Positions 50,676-59,961 of a stretch of DNA of 64,000 nt are shown one piece after another (within the stretch, counting starts at the first letter, position 1; every line of letters starts with the position of its first letter). Below the pieces are notes generated by a model. The model ran no database searches and had not been told where the DNA came from. It worked only from the letters and a program-made list of their open reading frames with translations. Origin of the DNA: CAYFVU01 sp964594775 (GTDB taxonomy: Bacteria > Spirochaetota > Spirochaetia > DSM-16054 > Sediminispirochaetaceae). Where the stretch lies: NCBI GenBank assembly GCA_964594775.1, contig CAZQNO010000006.1, positions 1-64,000 of the forward strand, read 5' to 3'. The position numbers and the translations under genes were made by a program.

Positions 50676-52233
50676 GATTTTCGATACCACCCTGCGGGAT
50701 GGAGAGCAGTCTCCCGGCGCATCGATGACCATAGAACAGAAGGTGGAAATGGCCGAAGCACTGGAGAGCTTGGGAGTGGACAGAATAGAGGCGGGCTTTC
50801 CCGTCTCCTCTCCGGTACAATTCGAGGCTGTCCGCAGAATAGCGAAGGTTTTGAAAAAATCGGCCACCGTCGGCCTTGCCCGCTGCGTAAAGAAAGATAT
50901 CGACGCGGCGTACGAATCGGTAAAAAATGCGGCTCATCCGATGATTCACGTGTTTATCGCAAGCAGCCCGATCCATCGAGAGTTTAAGTTAAAAAAGAGT
51001 AAGGAGGAAGTGCTCGCTTCGATCCGTGAGCACGTCTCCTATGCGCGAAGTCTCGTCGACTTGGTGGAGTTCTCTCCCGAAGACGCATCGCGAACGGAGG
51101 AGGAGTATCTGGCGGAGGTCATCGATGCGGCCGTCGAGAGCGGAGCGGGAGTCATCAATATTCCCGATACCGTCGGTTATGCCGTGCCCTGGCAGTTCGG
51201 CGAGCTTGTCGGGAAGCTCATCAAGGGAAATGCGAAGCTCGCATCCGGCGAGGTGGAGCTTTCCGTGCACTGTCATAACGATCTCGGTCTCGCCCTTGCT
51301 AACAGTTTGGAAGCGGTAAGGGCCGGCGCGGGGCAGGTAGAGGTAACGCTCAACGGAATAGGCGAGCGGGCCGGAAACTGCGCCTTGGAAGAATTGGCGA
51401 TGACTCTTGATGTACGGAAGGATCTCTTCGACGTTGAGACGAGGATAGAGAAGAAGTATCTCTTTCCGACGGGAAAACTCCTGCAGAACATAAGCGGCAT
51501 GATCCTCCCCAGGAACAAGCCGATATTCGGTGAAAATGTATTCGTCCACGAATCGGGAATTCATCAGCATGGGGTTCTCAGCCATCCGGAGACCTACGAA
51601 ATAATGAAGCCGCAGGACATCGGCAGAAGCACCGATACCCTCATAATGGGACGGCATTCCGGCTCTCACGCCTTGAAAAAGAAGCTTGAACACTACAACA
51701 TAAAGCTGGAGAAGGACCAGTACGAGGAGGTTTTCAAACGCTTCACCGAGATCGCCGACAAGAAAAAGGAGGTCTTCGACGAAGATCTCTTTTCCATTGT
51801 ATCTTCGGTTTTGGGCAGTTATCTTGGAGGCTACAGTCTTAGCTATTTCCACACCTATACAGGAAACAGCCTGATCCCCTCGGCGACGGTGAAGCTGACA
51901 GAAAAGGACAAGGAATATGTCTCTTCGGCCACCGGCGACGGTCCCGTCGACGCCGTCTTCAACGCCATAGACCAGTGTGTCGGACTCAAAAGCCGCTTGG
52001 AGGAGTACACGATACAGGCCGTCGGCTCCGGTAAGGATGCGCAGGGTCAAGTCAAGCTCCTCTTGGAAATCGACGGCGAGATCTTTGCGGGAAAGGCATC
52101 CTCCACAGATATCATCGAGGCATCGGCCCTGGCCTATATCAATGCCGTGAACAGGAGAATTCTCAAGAAACAGGCAAACGGCAACGGAGAACCCGGAACA
52201 CCAAGCCCCGTATCCTCGGGGAAGGAAGAATGA
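50659..52233 (+). CDS. leuA: 2-Isopropylmalate synthase
   Basis: 524 residues, the long form with a C-terminal LeuA dimer/allosteric domain (from about 400). DTTLRDGEQSPGAS (8-21), SVHCHNDLGLALANS, the GIGERAGN loop and VFVHESGIHQHGVL are the family motifs. The domain after residue 390 (GDGPVDAVFNAIDQCVGL) binds leucine for feedback. It condenses acetyl-CoA and 2-oxoisovalerate. It ends 1 nt before leuC. Confidence 0.95.
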   Translation: MARYIKIFDTTLRDGEQSPGASMTIEQKVEMAEALESLGVDRIEAGFPVSSPVQFEAVRRIAKVLKKSATVGLARCVKKDIDAAYESVKNAAHPMIHVFIASSPIHREFKLKKSKEEVLASIREHVSYARSLVDLVEFSPEDASRTEEEYLAEVIDAAVESGAGVINIPDTVGYAVPWQFGELVGKLIKGNAKLASGEVELSVHCHNDLGLALANSLEAVRAGAGQVEVTLNGIGERAGNCALEELAMTLDVRKDLFDVETRIEKKYLFPTGKLLQNISGMILPRNKPIFGENVFVHESGIHQHGVLSHPETYEIMKPQDIGRSTDTLIMGRHSGSHALKKKLEHYNIKLEKDQYEEVFKRFTEIADKKKEVFDEDLFSIVSSVLGSYLGGYSLSYFHTYTGNSLIPSATVKLTEKDKEYVSSATGDGPVDAVFNAIDQCVGLKSRLEEYTIQAVGSGKDAQGQVKLLLEIDGEIFAGKASSTDIIEASALAYINAVNRRILKKQANGNGEPGTPSPVSSGKEE

Positions 52234-52234
52234 C

Positions 52235-53575
52235 ATGAGTACGACAAAATCCGCCGCGACGATGAGTGAGAAGATCTTTTCCCGAAAGGCCAAAAAAACG
52301 GTGGCAGCAGGAGAGTATCTTCTTCTCGATGTGGATCTAGGGCTGGGAAACGACATCACCGCACCGGTAGCCATTTCTCAGTTCGAAAAATACGGGGGAA
52401 AGCGGGTCTTCGACCCCTCGCGCCTCGTCCTGGTGGCCGATCACTTTACCCCCAACAAGGACATTAAATCGGCGATGCAGGTAAAAACGGTCCGGGATTT
52501 CGCCCGCCGTCAAGGTATCGATAGCTTCTTCGACGTGGGGGACATGGGAATAGAGCATGTCCTTTTGCCGGAGAAGGGACTTGTGCGGACGGGAGATCTC
52601 GTGGTGGGGGCGGACAGCCATACCTGCACCTACGGGGCCCTGGGCGCCTTTTCCACGGGGGTCGGCTCGACGGACCTGGCCGGTGTCTTTCTTACCGGAA
52701 AGACCTGGTTCAAGGTCCCCGAAGCGATAGAGGTGAGGCTGGAGGGAAAACCGAACCCGGCGGTTTCGGGAAAGGACCTCATTCTCCATCTCATTTCCCT
52801 TATCGGGGTCGACGGTGCCAACTACCGTGCTCTTGAGTTCACCGGACCCGGCGTCGGGGCTCTTTCGATGGACGATCGGTTTACCGTGAGCAACATGGCT
52901 GTCGAGGCCGGCGCGAAGACGGGCCTCTTTCCCGCCGATGAACGGACCATCGCGTGGGAAAGGGAGAGGGGGCTGGAGGTAAAACCGCTGCAACCGGCCG
53001 AAGGAGCTCGATACGAGCGGAGCCTGACTATTGGTTTGGACGAACTGGAGCCGACGGTTGCCTGTCCCGTCCTTCCCTCCAACGGCAAGACGGCCGGAGA
53101 GGTGGAAAAGGAAAAAATCCTCGTGGACCAGGTGGTAATCGGAAGCTGCACCAACGGAAGGATCGAGGATATGCGGGAGGCCGCGGCGATCTTGAAGGGA
53201 AGGCGAATTCACAAGGGCCTTCGCTGCATCGTGCTGCCGGGAACACAGGAAGTCTACCTGCAGATGATTCGGGAGGGGATAACGGAAACTTTGGTGGAGG
53301 CAGGCTGTGCCGTTTCAACTCCGACCTGCGGCCCCTGTCTCGGGGGGCACATGGGCATTCTCGCCGAAGGGGAAACGGCACTGTCTACGACCAACCGCAA
53401 CTTCGTCGGCCGAATGGGACACGTAAAGAGTGCCTTGTATCTCGCATCGCCGGTTGTCGCCGCCGTTTCCGCTTTAGAGGGGAAAATCACGGCCCCCGAT
53501 GCGGCGGTGGTGAAACTGCTGGAAAAAGCAGACATTCGCAACAGAGACAAGGCACAAAAGGGAGGTGCGGTATGA
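52235..53575 (+). CDS. leuC: 3-Isopropylmalate dehydratase large subunit
   Basis: 446 residues, aconitase superfamily. The [4Fe-4S] ligands are in GSCTNGRIEDM (one Cys) and TPTCGPCLGG (two Cys). GADSHTCTYGALGAFSTGVGSTD (landmarks: ADSHTCTYG, STGVGSTD) is the substrate loop. The short form (about 420-450 residues) is the type shared by archaea and anaerobes that may also act on citramalate or homocitrate-type substrates, which suits the cimA route. It overlaps leuD by 4 nt. Confidence 0.94.
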   Translation: MSTTKSAATMSEKIFSRKAKKTVAAGEYLLLDVDLGLGNDITAPVAISQFEKYGGKRVFDPSRLVLVADHFTPNKDIKSAMQVKTVRDFARRQGIDSFFDVGDMGIEHVLLPEKGLVRTGDLVVGADSHTCTYGALGAFSTGVGSTDLAGVFLTGKTWFKVPEAIEVRLEGKPNPAVSGKDLILHLISLIGVDGANYRALEFTGPGVGALSMDDRFTVSNMAVEAGAKTGLFPADERTIAWERERGLEVKPLQPAEGARYERSLTIGLDELEPTVACPVLPSNGKTAGEVEKEKILVDQVVIGSCTNGRIEDMREAAAILKGRRIHKGLRCIVLPGTQEVYLQMIREGITETLVEAGCAVSTPTCGPCLGGHMGILAEGETALSTTNRNFVGRMGHVKSALYLASPVVAAVSALEGKITAPDAAVVKLLEKADIRNRDKAQKGGAV

Positions 53576-54087
53576 TTTTTAAGGGAAGGGCCTTCGTCTT
53601 CGGTGATCACGTGAACACCGACGAGATCATTCCGGCACGCTACCTCTCCTCATCCGACCCGGCTGAACTGGCCTCCTACTGCATGGAGGATATCCGTCCC
53701 GGATTCGGAAAGAGGGAAGACCTCTCCGGCGGCATAATCGTAGCAGGAGAAAACTTCGGCTGCGGTTCCTCACGGGAGCATGCACCGATCTCCATAAAGG
53801 CATCGGGGATCTCCTGTGTAGTGGCAAAGAGTTTCGCCAGAATTTTTTTGAGAAACAGCATCAACATCGGGCTGCCGATCATAGAACTCGCCGAAACGGC
53901 GGATTTTGAAGAGGGTGACCTTCTGGAAGTCGAGCTTTCAGCGGGTATTCTGCGCAATACGACGAAGGGACGGGAGTATTGCTCGCCGGTATACCCGGAC
54001 TTCCTGCGCAAGATCATGGAGTTCGGCGGATGGCTGGAGTATGCGGTAAAAGAACTTACCGAAGAGCGGGTATTGACGGAGGAATAG
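53572..54087 (+). CDS. leuD: 3-Isopropylmalate dehydratase small subunit
   Basis: 171 residues from ATG 53572, overlapping the leuC stop as ATGA, with GGGAGG upstream. VFGDHVNTDEIIPARYL and GENFGCGSSREHAP (about 61-74) are the swivel-domain signatures, and FARIFLRNSINIGLP follows. It is the partner of LeuC. Length is of the short archaeal/anaerobe type. Confidence 0.95.
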   Translation: MIFKGRAFVFGDHVNTDEIIPARYLSSSDPAELASYCMEDIRPGFGKREDLSGGIIVAGENFGCGSSREHAPISIKASGISCVVAKSFARIFLRNSINIGLPIIELAETADFEEGDLLEVELSAGILRNTTKGREYCSPVYPDFLRKIMEFGGWLEYAVKELTEERVLTEE

Positions 54088-54094
54088 AAAGAGC

Positions 54095-55186
54095 ATGAGC
54101 GAGAGAAACGGACAAGAATACCGTATTGCGGTCTTACCCGGTGACGGGATAGGACCCGAGGTGATGGACGAGGCGTTGAAGGTTCTCGATGCAGTGCAGA
54201 AGGCCTTCGGCTTTTCCTGCCGCAGAGCGCACGCCTTGATAGGCGGAGCGGCTCTGGATGCAGAGGGGCATCCCCTTCCAAAAGAGACCGTCGAAGCCTG
54301 TCTCTCATCCGACGCGGTGCTCCTTGGAAGCGTGGGAGGACCGAAATGGGACGGCTATGAGCCGGCCCTTCGACCCGAACGCGGCGGTTTGCTGGCCTTG
54401 AGGAAACGGCTCGAGCTCTATGCCAATCTTCGCCCGGTGAAACTGCTGCCGGAGCTGGCAGATCTCTCGCCGCTGAAGTCCGAGCGAATCGGCGGGGGTG
54501 TAGATCTGCTGACCGTGAGGGAGCTCTCCGGGGGAATATACTTCGGTGAGCCGAAGGCCTTCGAGGCGGACCACGGCTTCGATACGATGCACTATCGAAG
54601 CGAGACGATAGAACGGATTGCCCGTCTCGCCTTCGAGACGGCGGAGAAGCGGTCCGGGCGGCTCTGCTCCGTCGATAAGGCGAACGTCCTCTCCGTCTCC
54701 CTGTTGTGGCGGAAGACCGTCGATGACCTGCGGAAGGAGTATCCCGCTGTTGAGCTTGAGCACATGTATGTCGACAATGCGGCGATGCAGCTCATGCTCA
54801 AGCCGACGCAGTTCGATGTAATCTGCACGGGAAACCTCTTCGGTGATATTCTCTCTGATGAATCGGCGGCCCTGGTAGGGTCCTTAGGGCTCCTTCCCTC
54901 CGCTTCTCTTGGAAAGACGGTGCACCTCTACGAGCCCGCCGGCGGTTCGGCCCCCGACATTGCGGGGAAGGGCATCGCGAATCCGATCGCACAGATCCTC
55001 TCCGTTGCCCTTATGTGCCGCTACAGTTTCGGCCGTGAGGATGCGGCGAAGGCCCTGGAAGAGGCGGTGGACGATACCCTTCACAACGGGGTGAGGACGG
55101 CGGACCTCGCAGGCGCCGGCGGGAGTGAGCCCGTCGGCACAGCGGAATTCGGCAGCATAGTTGCGCGGCGTATTTGCGAACGATAA
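54095..55186 (+). CDS. leuB: 3-Isopropylmalate dehydrogenase
   Basis: 363 residues. Beta-decarboxylating dehydrogenase with LPGDGIGPEVMDEAL (10-24), LRKRLELYANLRPVK (about 103-117), the catalytic Lys/Asp elements SVDKANVL and CTGNLFGDILSDE, and the NAD adenine loop HLYEPAGGSAPDIAGKG. It oxidises 3-isopropylmalate; it could also act on methylmalate in the citramalate route. It is the last gene in the operon, 98 nt before the next start. Confidence 0.95.
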   Translation: MSERNGQEYRIAVLPGDGIGPEVMDEALKVLDAVQKAFGFSCRRAHALIGGAALDAEGHPLPKETVEACLSSDAVLLGSVGGPKWDGYEPALRPERGGLLALRKRLELYANLRPVKLLPELADLSPLKSERIGGGVDLLTVRELSGGIYFGEPKAFEADHGFDTMHYRSETIERIARLAFETAEKRSGRLCSVDKANVLSVSLLWRKTVDDLRKEYPAVELEHMYVDNAAMQLMLKPTQFDVICTGNLFGDILSDESAALVGSLGLLPSASLGKTVHLYEPAGGSAPDIAGKGIANPIAQILSVALMCRYSFGREDAAKALEEAVDDTLHNGVRTADLAGAGGSEPVGTAEFGSIVARRICER

Positions 55187-55284
55187 TCTCTCTGTTTTTA
55201 CCGCGGCATTTCCTCCGGCTCTCGCCACTTTCGGTGCTTTTCGGTATACTCGGTAATGAAAACCCCACGAATAGAGAGGCCGGC

Positions 55285-56151
55285 ATGAACAAGATATTGG
55301 AAAAAGAGCAGCTCGCCGATGAGGTGTTCCGACTCCGCATAGAGGCTCCCCTTATTGCCGAGGAACGGAAGGCCGGGCAGTTTGTTATTTTAATGAACGA
55401 CGTGGATTTCGGCGAACGAGTACCGCTGACCATCGCCGATGCGGATAAAAGCGAGGGGTCTATTACGGTGATCTTTCAGACCGTCGGCAAGACGACTCAC
55501 GAGTTCGCCATGCTCGAGAAGGGTGATCACCTCGCCGGCGTGCTCGGGCCCCTCGGTACGCCGACCCAGGTTGAGAAGATGGGAACCGTTGTGTGTGTCG
55601 GCGGAGGGATAGGGGTGGCTCCTATGCATCCGATCGCCCAGGCAATGAAGGAGGCGGGGAACCGGGTCGTTATCATCATGGGCTCAAGGACGAAGGAACT
55701 GCTTATAATGGAGAAGGAGATGAGGGCCATAGGGGACGAGCTCATCATTGTCACCGACGACGGTTCTTACGGCAGAAAAGCTCTGGTAACCGAACCGTTG
55801 AAGGAAATATGCGAAAACGATCCTCCCGATCTCGTTGTGGCAATCGGACCGCCGATCATGATGAAATTCGCCGCCGAAACAACGAGACCCTATGGTATTC
55901 ATACCATCGTGAGTCTCAACACCATAATGGTGGACGGCACGGGTATGTGCGGAGGCTGCAGGGTAAGTGTCGGCGGTGAGACCAAGTTTGTCTGTGTCGA
56001 CGGACCGGAGTTCGACGGCCACTTGGTGGATTTCGATAACATGATGAGCCGATTAGGCACCTACAAGAAGCGGGAAGTCCGGGCCCATGAGGCATGCCAC
56101 TTGGAGATGGAGATCCAACAGAAAAAGCGGAAGCAAGAGGAGAGGCGATGA
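55285..56151 (+). CDS. Ferredoxin-NADP+ reductase-like FNR subunit (NfnA/SudB type)
   Basis: 288 residues from ATG 55285. FNR fold: RVPLTIADAD (FAD), VCVGGGIGVAPMHPIAQAM (NAD side) and a C-terminal [2Fe-2S] site in GMCGGCRVSVGG with a further Cys in FVCVDGP. Such proteins pair with a GltD-like subunit to form electron-bifurcating NADH-dependent ferredoxin:NADP+ oxidoreductase (Nfn) or sulfide dehydrogenase. The pair is present here: its stop overlaps the next gene as ATGA. Confidence 0.9.
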   Translation: MNKILEKEQLADEVFRLRIEAPLIAEERKAGQFVILMNDVDFGERVPLTIADADKSEGSITVIFQTVGKTTHEFAMLEKGDHLAGVLGPLGTPTQVEKMGTVVCVGGGIGVAPMHPIAQAMKEAGNRVVIIMGSRTKELLIMEKEMRAIGDELIIVTDDGSYGRKALVTEPLKEICENDPPDLVVAIGPPIMMKFAAETTRPYGIHTIVSLNTIMVDGTGMCGGCRVSVGGETKFVCVDGPEFDGHLVDFDNMMSRLGTYKKREVRAHEACHLEMEIQQKKRKQEERR

Positions 56152-57635
56152 TGCCGGGCAACGATGAACTGAAAAGGCAGGCCGATGAACTCTTTGCCGA
56201 GATCGACGGAAAGGAACTGAAGGGGAAGGACCGGCTGAAGCTTCCTCCTCAGCAGATGCCGAGTCAGGATCCCGGAGAGAGGGTCGGAAACATGAACGAG
56301 GTTGCTCTCGGTTATTACGAAAGCCAGCTCCGGGTGGAAGCGGCCCGCTGTCTGCAGTGCAAGCCGGCTGCGTGCATAAAGGGGTGTCCTGTCGCAATCG
56401 ATATTCCCGCCTTTGTGAAGGCCGCAGAAGAGGGCGATTATCAGAAGTCGGTGGACATAATCAAGGAGAGCAGCCTGCTGCCCGCGATCTGCGGACGGGT
56501 CTGTCCTCAGGAGACCCAATGTCAGGCGACCTGTACGGTCGGTAAGGCCAAGAAAGATCCCCTCAAATCCGTTTCCATAGGAAGGATCGAACGCTTTGTT
56601 GCCGATTGGGAAAGGGCGACGGGGAAAAAATCGATCCCAAAGGTGGCAAAGGCTACGGGAAAGAGCGTGGCCGTGGTTGGTTCCGGCCCCGCCGGCATTA
56701 CCGCCGCAGCGGACCTGCGTAAGGCGGGCCATGAGGTGACGATCTTCGAGGCCTTCCATAAGCCCGGCGGGGTGATGGTCTACGGTATTCCCGAATTCCG
56801 TCTGCCGAAGGCGATAGTACAGGAGGAGATAGACACCCTCGTGGAGATGGGTGTTCGCGTGGAAACGAGTTTTCTCGTCGGCCGGACCCGCAAACTCACC
56901 GATCTCATTGAGAAGGACGGCTACGATGCGGTTTTCGTCGGCAGCGGTGCAGGGCTTCCCAAGTTTATGCATATCGAGGGAGAAAACCTCGTCGGCGTCT
57001 TCAGCGCAAATGAGTATCTCACCCGGTCCAATCTCATGAAGGCCTATGACCAGGACAATGCCGACACCCCCATGTACCGCTCCAAACGGGTCGCTGTTTT
57101 GGGCGGAGGGAACGTGGCGATGGACGCGGCGAGAACGGCGATGCGGCTGGGGGCGGAAAAGGTGTATCTCATCTACCGGCGTACCGAAAAGGAGATGCCG
57201 GCACGGGTGGAGGAAGTCCACCATGCTCAGGAGGAGGGAGTGGAGTTCTACGTCCTTCACAATCCCAAGCGCTTGCTCGGCGACGAAAACCAGCGGGTGA
57301 GGGCCATGGAGCTGCTCAGCTACGAGCTGGGAGAGCCCGACGAATCGGGACGCCGCCGGCCGATCCCCATAGAGGGAAGTGAAAGCATCATGGAAGTCGA
57401 TACGGTGGTTGTTTCCATTGGAAACGACTCAAATCCCCTGCTCAAGCAGACCACCGAGGGATTGGAGACGAATAAGTGGGGGAATATCCTAACGAACGAG
57501 GATCTGAGCACCTCGATTAAGGGAGTCTTCGCCGGCGGGGACATCGTCCTGGGTGCGGCGACGGTTATCCTCGCCATGGGGCAGGGAAGAAAGGCCGCAG
57601 AGTCGATAAACAAGATGCTCGCAGAAGAGCAGTAG
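56148..57635 (+). CDS. GltD-like NADPH oxidoreductase subunit (NfnB/SudA type)
   Basis: 495 residues from ATG 56148; ATG 56151 is the next codon. N-terminal [4Fe-4S] domain with CLQCKPAACIKGCPVAI, CGRVCPQETQC and CTVGK. The FAD-binding GSGPAGITAAADL and NADPH-binding GGGNVAMDAARTAMRLG follow. It matches the glutamate synthase small subunit/NfnB group. No large glutamate synthase subunit is adjacent, so NfnAB or SudAB is the better call than GltBD. Confidence 0.92.
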   Translation: MMPGNDELKRQADELFAEIDGKELKGKDRLKLPPQQMPSQDPGERVGNMNEVALGYYESQLRVEAARCLQCKPAACIKGCPVAIDIPAFVKAAEEGDYQKSVDIIKESSLLPAICGRVCPQETQCQATCTVGKAKKDPLKSVSIGRIERFVADWERATGKKSIPKVAKATGKSVAVVGSGPAGITAAADLRKAGHEVTIFEAFHKPGGVMVYGIPEFRLPKAIVQEEIDTLVEMGVRVETSFLVGRTRKLTDLIEKDGYDAVFVGSGAGLPKFMHIEGENLVGVFSANEYLTRSNLMKAYDQDNADTPMYRSKRVAVLGGGNVAMDAARTAMRLGAEKVYLIYRRTEKEMPARVEEVHHAQEEGVEFYVLHNPKRLLGDENQRVRAMELLSYELGEPDESGRRRPIPIEGSESIMEVDTVVVSIGNDSNPLLKQTTEGLETNKWGNILTNEDLSTSIKGVFAGGDIVLGAATVILAMGQGRKAAESINKMLAEEQ

Positions 57636-57657
57636 AAGGCTCGGCCCTTGCGCCTCA

Positions 57658-58308
57658 TCATTCGGCCCGCAGGACTTCTCCCCCAATAATGAGAAGCGAA
57701 ACGAAACGGTCATTCTCGTCCACCGGTACCTCTTCAAACAGTTGAGGGGTGAAACCGATAGCCGCCTGTGTGATGAGCCCTTCGGCGATCTCCCGCTCGT
57801 GGCGGGTAAACCAGCGGTCGTAGTATCCCCTGCCTCTTCCCAGTCTTCTTCCCTTCCTGTCGAAGGCGAGTCCCGGAGTAACTACCAATGCCGGTGTATG
57901 AACGGCGGAATCGAAGAGGGGAAAGTCCTCAGGAGCTTCCATTACTCCGTAGGGATGCCGTTCGAGTGTGTTCATAAGAGTCGTCAAATCTGACCGGGCC
58001 GTACCCTCGGCCGGCCCCGTCTCTTGTCCCGGCTCATGGACCAGGTGAAACTCCATCTCGCGGCCGTGCATCCTCGGCAGACAGATGCGTTTTTTCTCGG
58101 CGATCGCCGCTTCGAGTATCCGCCGAGTGCCGATCTCTCCCGCCATGGAAATGAAGGCGAGAACGCTTTTCGCCTTCCTCCACCGTGCCAACGTGAAAAG
58201 CTTCTTTGCGCAGGCCTCCGCCTCGGCGGTCGCCGTCGACTGCGGCAGCTCGGCTATTCGGCGGCGGACCTCCTTCCGCAGGCCTTGTTTCGTCTCGTGT
58301 CCGCTCAT
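57658..58308 (-). CDS. 5-Formyltetrahydrofolate cyclo-ligase
   Basis: 216 residues. The family motifs are RKEVRRRI at the N-terminus, the glycine-rich GLAFDRKGRRLGRGRGYYDR (landmarks GLAFD, LGRGRGYYDR, about 148-168), and GFTPQLFEEVPVDENDR near the end. It converts 5-formyl-THF to 5,10-methenyl-THF using ATP. It is convergent with the oxidoreductase operon. Upstream is a tandem direct repeat GTTCATTACC (58330-58350). Confidence 0.92.
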   Translation of the reverse strand: MSGHETKQGLRKEVRRRIAELPQSTATAEAEACAKKLFTLARWRKAKSVLAFISMAGEIGTRRILEAAIAEKKRICLPRMHGREMEFHLVHEPGQETGPAEGTARSDLTTLMNTLERHPYGVMEAPEDFPLFDSAVHTPALVVTPGLAFDRKGRRLGRGRGYYDRWFTRHEREIAEGLITQAAIGFTPQLFEEVPVDENDRFVSLLIIGGEVLRAE

Positions 58309-58363
58309 CTAGCCGCTCCCTCCCTCATGTTCATTACCTGGTTCATTACCGGAGAGTATACAC

Positions 58364-58388
58364 GGAGGGAGAAAATAATTCTCCCTCC
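58364..58388. repeat. 10-bp hairpin upstream of cardiolipin synthase
   Basis: GGAGGGAGAA (58364-58373), loop AATAA and the perfect complement TTCTCCCTCC (58379-58388). It is in the 169-nt spacer between two divergent genes. It is followed by CCCCGG, not a T-tract, so it is not a standard terminator. Confidence 0.45.
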
Positions 58389-58477
58389 CCGGCGCTCTGC
58401 TGCTCCTTTGCACCGCAGAAATCAGCAATTCTGAAATGGTGTCCTTTTTCTATGGATTGCTGTACAATGGAAAGCCG

Positions 58478-59944
58478 ATGAGTGCCTCTCAGTTTCTTCA
58501 ATTTATGAACATCGGTTCCCTTCTCGTTTTCATCTACTTCGTCTTCGTTGTGGTTTTGACCATCCGTATACTGCTCGACAACAAGGCGCCGGAGGTCTCT
58601 ATTGCCTGGCTCATGGCCCTCTATCTCCTTCCCTACGCCGGGGCGGCCCTCTATCTTCTGAGCGGAGTAAATTGGAAGAAAAAGAAGATAATGAAACAGC
58701 TGCCGGAGAAGACCTTTAAGACCTTCTTAGGACCCATACTCGAGCGGCAAATGGAGTTTATGAAGGGGGCATGGGACAGTATCGACAACGATATTGCGAA
58801 GAACATATCCCTGGCCCTCCGGTCGGGGAATGCCGTAATAAGCTTCCACAATACGGTGGAAATTTTTTACGAAGGGGCAGACTTCTTTAAAAAGCTCATT
58901 GCCGATCTCGAGGCGGCCGAGGACTCCATCCACATGGAGTTTTTCATCTACCGTTCCGACGAATTGGGGCGGCGCATAAAGGAAATCCTCCGCAGGAAAG
59001 CCGACAAGGGGGTGAAGGTGCGGATGATCTTCGACGGTGTCGGTTGTTTCAACAAGATGGATTGGCGTTTCAAGCAGGAGCTGAAAACTTCGCAAATCGA
59101 CTCGAGGTACTTTCTCGATCCTATGAACGTCCTCTCCGGAAGGCTGTTGAATTATTGCAATCACCGGAAGATAGTCGTCATAGACGGACGGATAGGATAT
59201 ACCGGCGGCATGAATGTCGGGATGGAATATCTCGACGGGGGAAAAAAATTCCACAGCTGGAGAGACAGTCATATGCGGCTCGAGGGAGAGGCGGCTCGCT
59301 TACTGCAAGGGGTCTTTCTCTCGGATTGGTACAACAGCGGCGGCGACAGGATTCAAGAGCAGCGGTTTTTCCCCTCTGCGGAAAAGCAGGAGAAGCAGCT
59401 GGCCATGCAGATCGTATGCAGCGGCCCCGATTCGGATTGGAACAGTCTCCGTATGATGTTTGCCAATCTCATACATAATGCCAACGAGAAAATCTACATT
59501 CAAAGTCCCTATTTCGTTCCCGATACGACGATCATGAATGCCCTGAGCACCGCCGCCCTCGGCGGGGTAGAGGTGAATCTCATGATGACCGGTATTCCCG
59601 ATAAACGCATTCCCTTCTGGGTGGCGCAGACCTACTTCGAAGAGCTCCTTGAATCGGGGGTCAATATCTATCTCTATCAGCGGGGCTTCCTGCACTCAAA
59701 GACCCTGGTGGCCGACGGAACGATCGCGACCGTCGGCAGCTGCAACATGGACGTGCGCAGCTTCAATCTCGACTACGAGCTGAATGCCTTCTTCTATGAT
59801 GAAACAATTGCCGAAAACCTTATTGAACAGTTCTTGCTCGATAGTGCACAATGCAGGCGGCTTAGCGCCGAAGATATCCGAGAATTGACCTTTTGGGGCC
59901 GCCTGCGGAATTCGATTTTTCGCATCGTTGCGCCTCTGCTTTAG
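58478..59944 (+). CDS. cls: Cardiolipin synthase (phospholipase D family)
   Basis: 488 residues from ATG 58478, close to the length of E. coli ClsA. Two N-terminal membrane helices (about 10-32 and 43-61). The two HKD motifs are HRKIVVIDGRIGYTGG and HSKTLVADGTIATVGS. It transfers a phosphatidyl group between two phosphatidylglycerols. A longer start at 58436 is possible but has no ribosome site. A TACAAT box at 58463 may belong to its promoter. Confidence 0.93.
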   Translation: MSASQFLQFMNIGSLLVFIYFVFVVVLTIRILLDNKAPEVSIAWLMALYLLPYAGAALYLLSGVNWKKKKIMKQLPEKTFKTFLGPILERQMEFMKGAWDSIDNDIAKNISLALRSGNAVISFHNTVEIFYEGADFFKKLIADLEAAEDSIHMEFFIYRSDELGRRIKEILRRKADKGVKVRMIFDGVGCFNKMDWRFKQELKTSQIDSRYFLDPMNVLSGRLLNYCNHRKIVVIDGRIGYTGGMNVGMEYLDGGKKFHSWRDSHMRLEGEAARLLQGVFLSDWYNSGGDRIQEQRFFPSAEKQEKQLAMQIVCSGPDSDWNSLRMMFANLIHNANEKIYIQSPYFVPDTTIMNALSTAALGGVEVNLMMTGIPDKRIPFWVAQTYFEELLESGVNIYLYQRGFLHSKTLVADGTIATVGSCNMDVRSFNLDYELNAFFYDETIAENLIEQFLLDSAQCRRLSAEDIRELTFWGRLRNSIFRIVAPLL

Positions 59945-59961
59945 ATGTTGAGGGTACCAGA

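Noticed and set aside
49215..50867. Minus-strand open frame opposite cimA and leuA
   Set aside because: Both plus-strand genes have full family motifs; the antisense product is His/Leu/Arg-rich and unlike any family.
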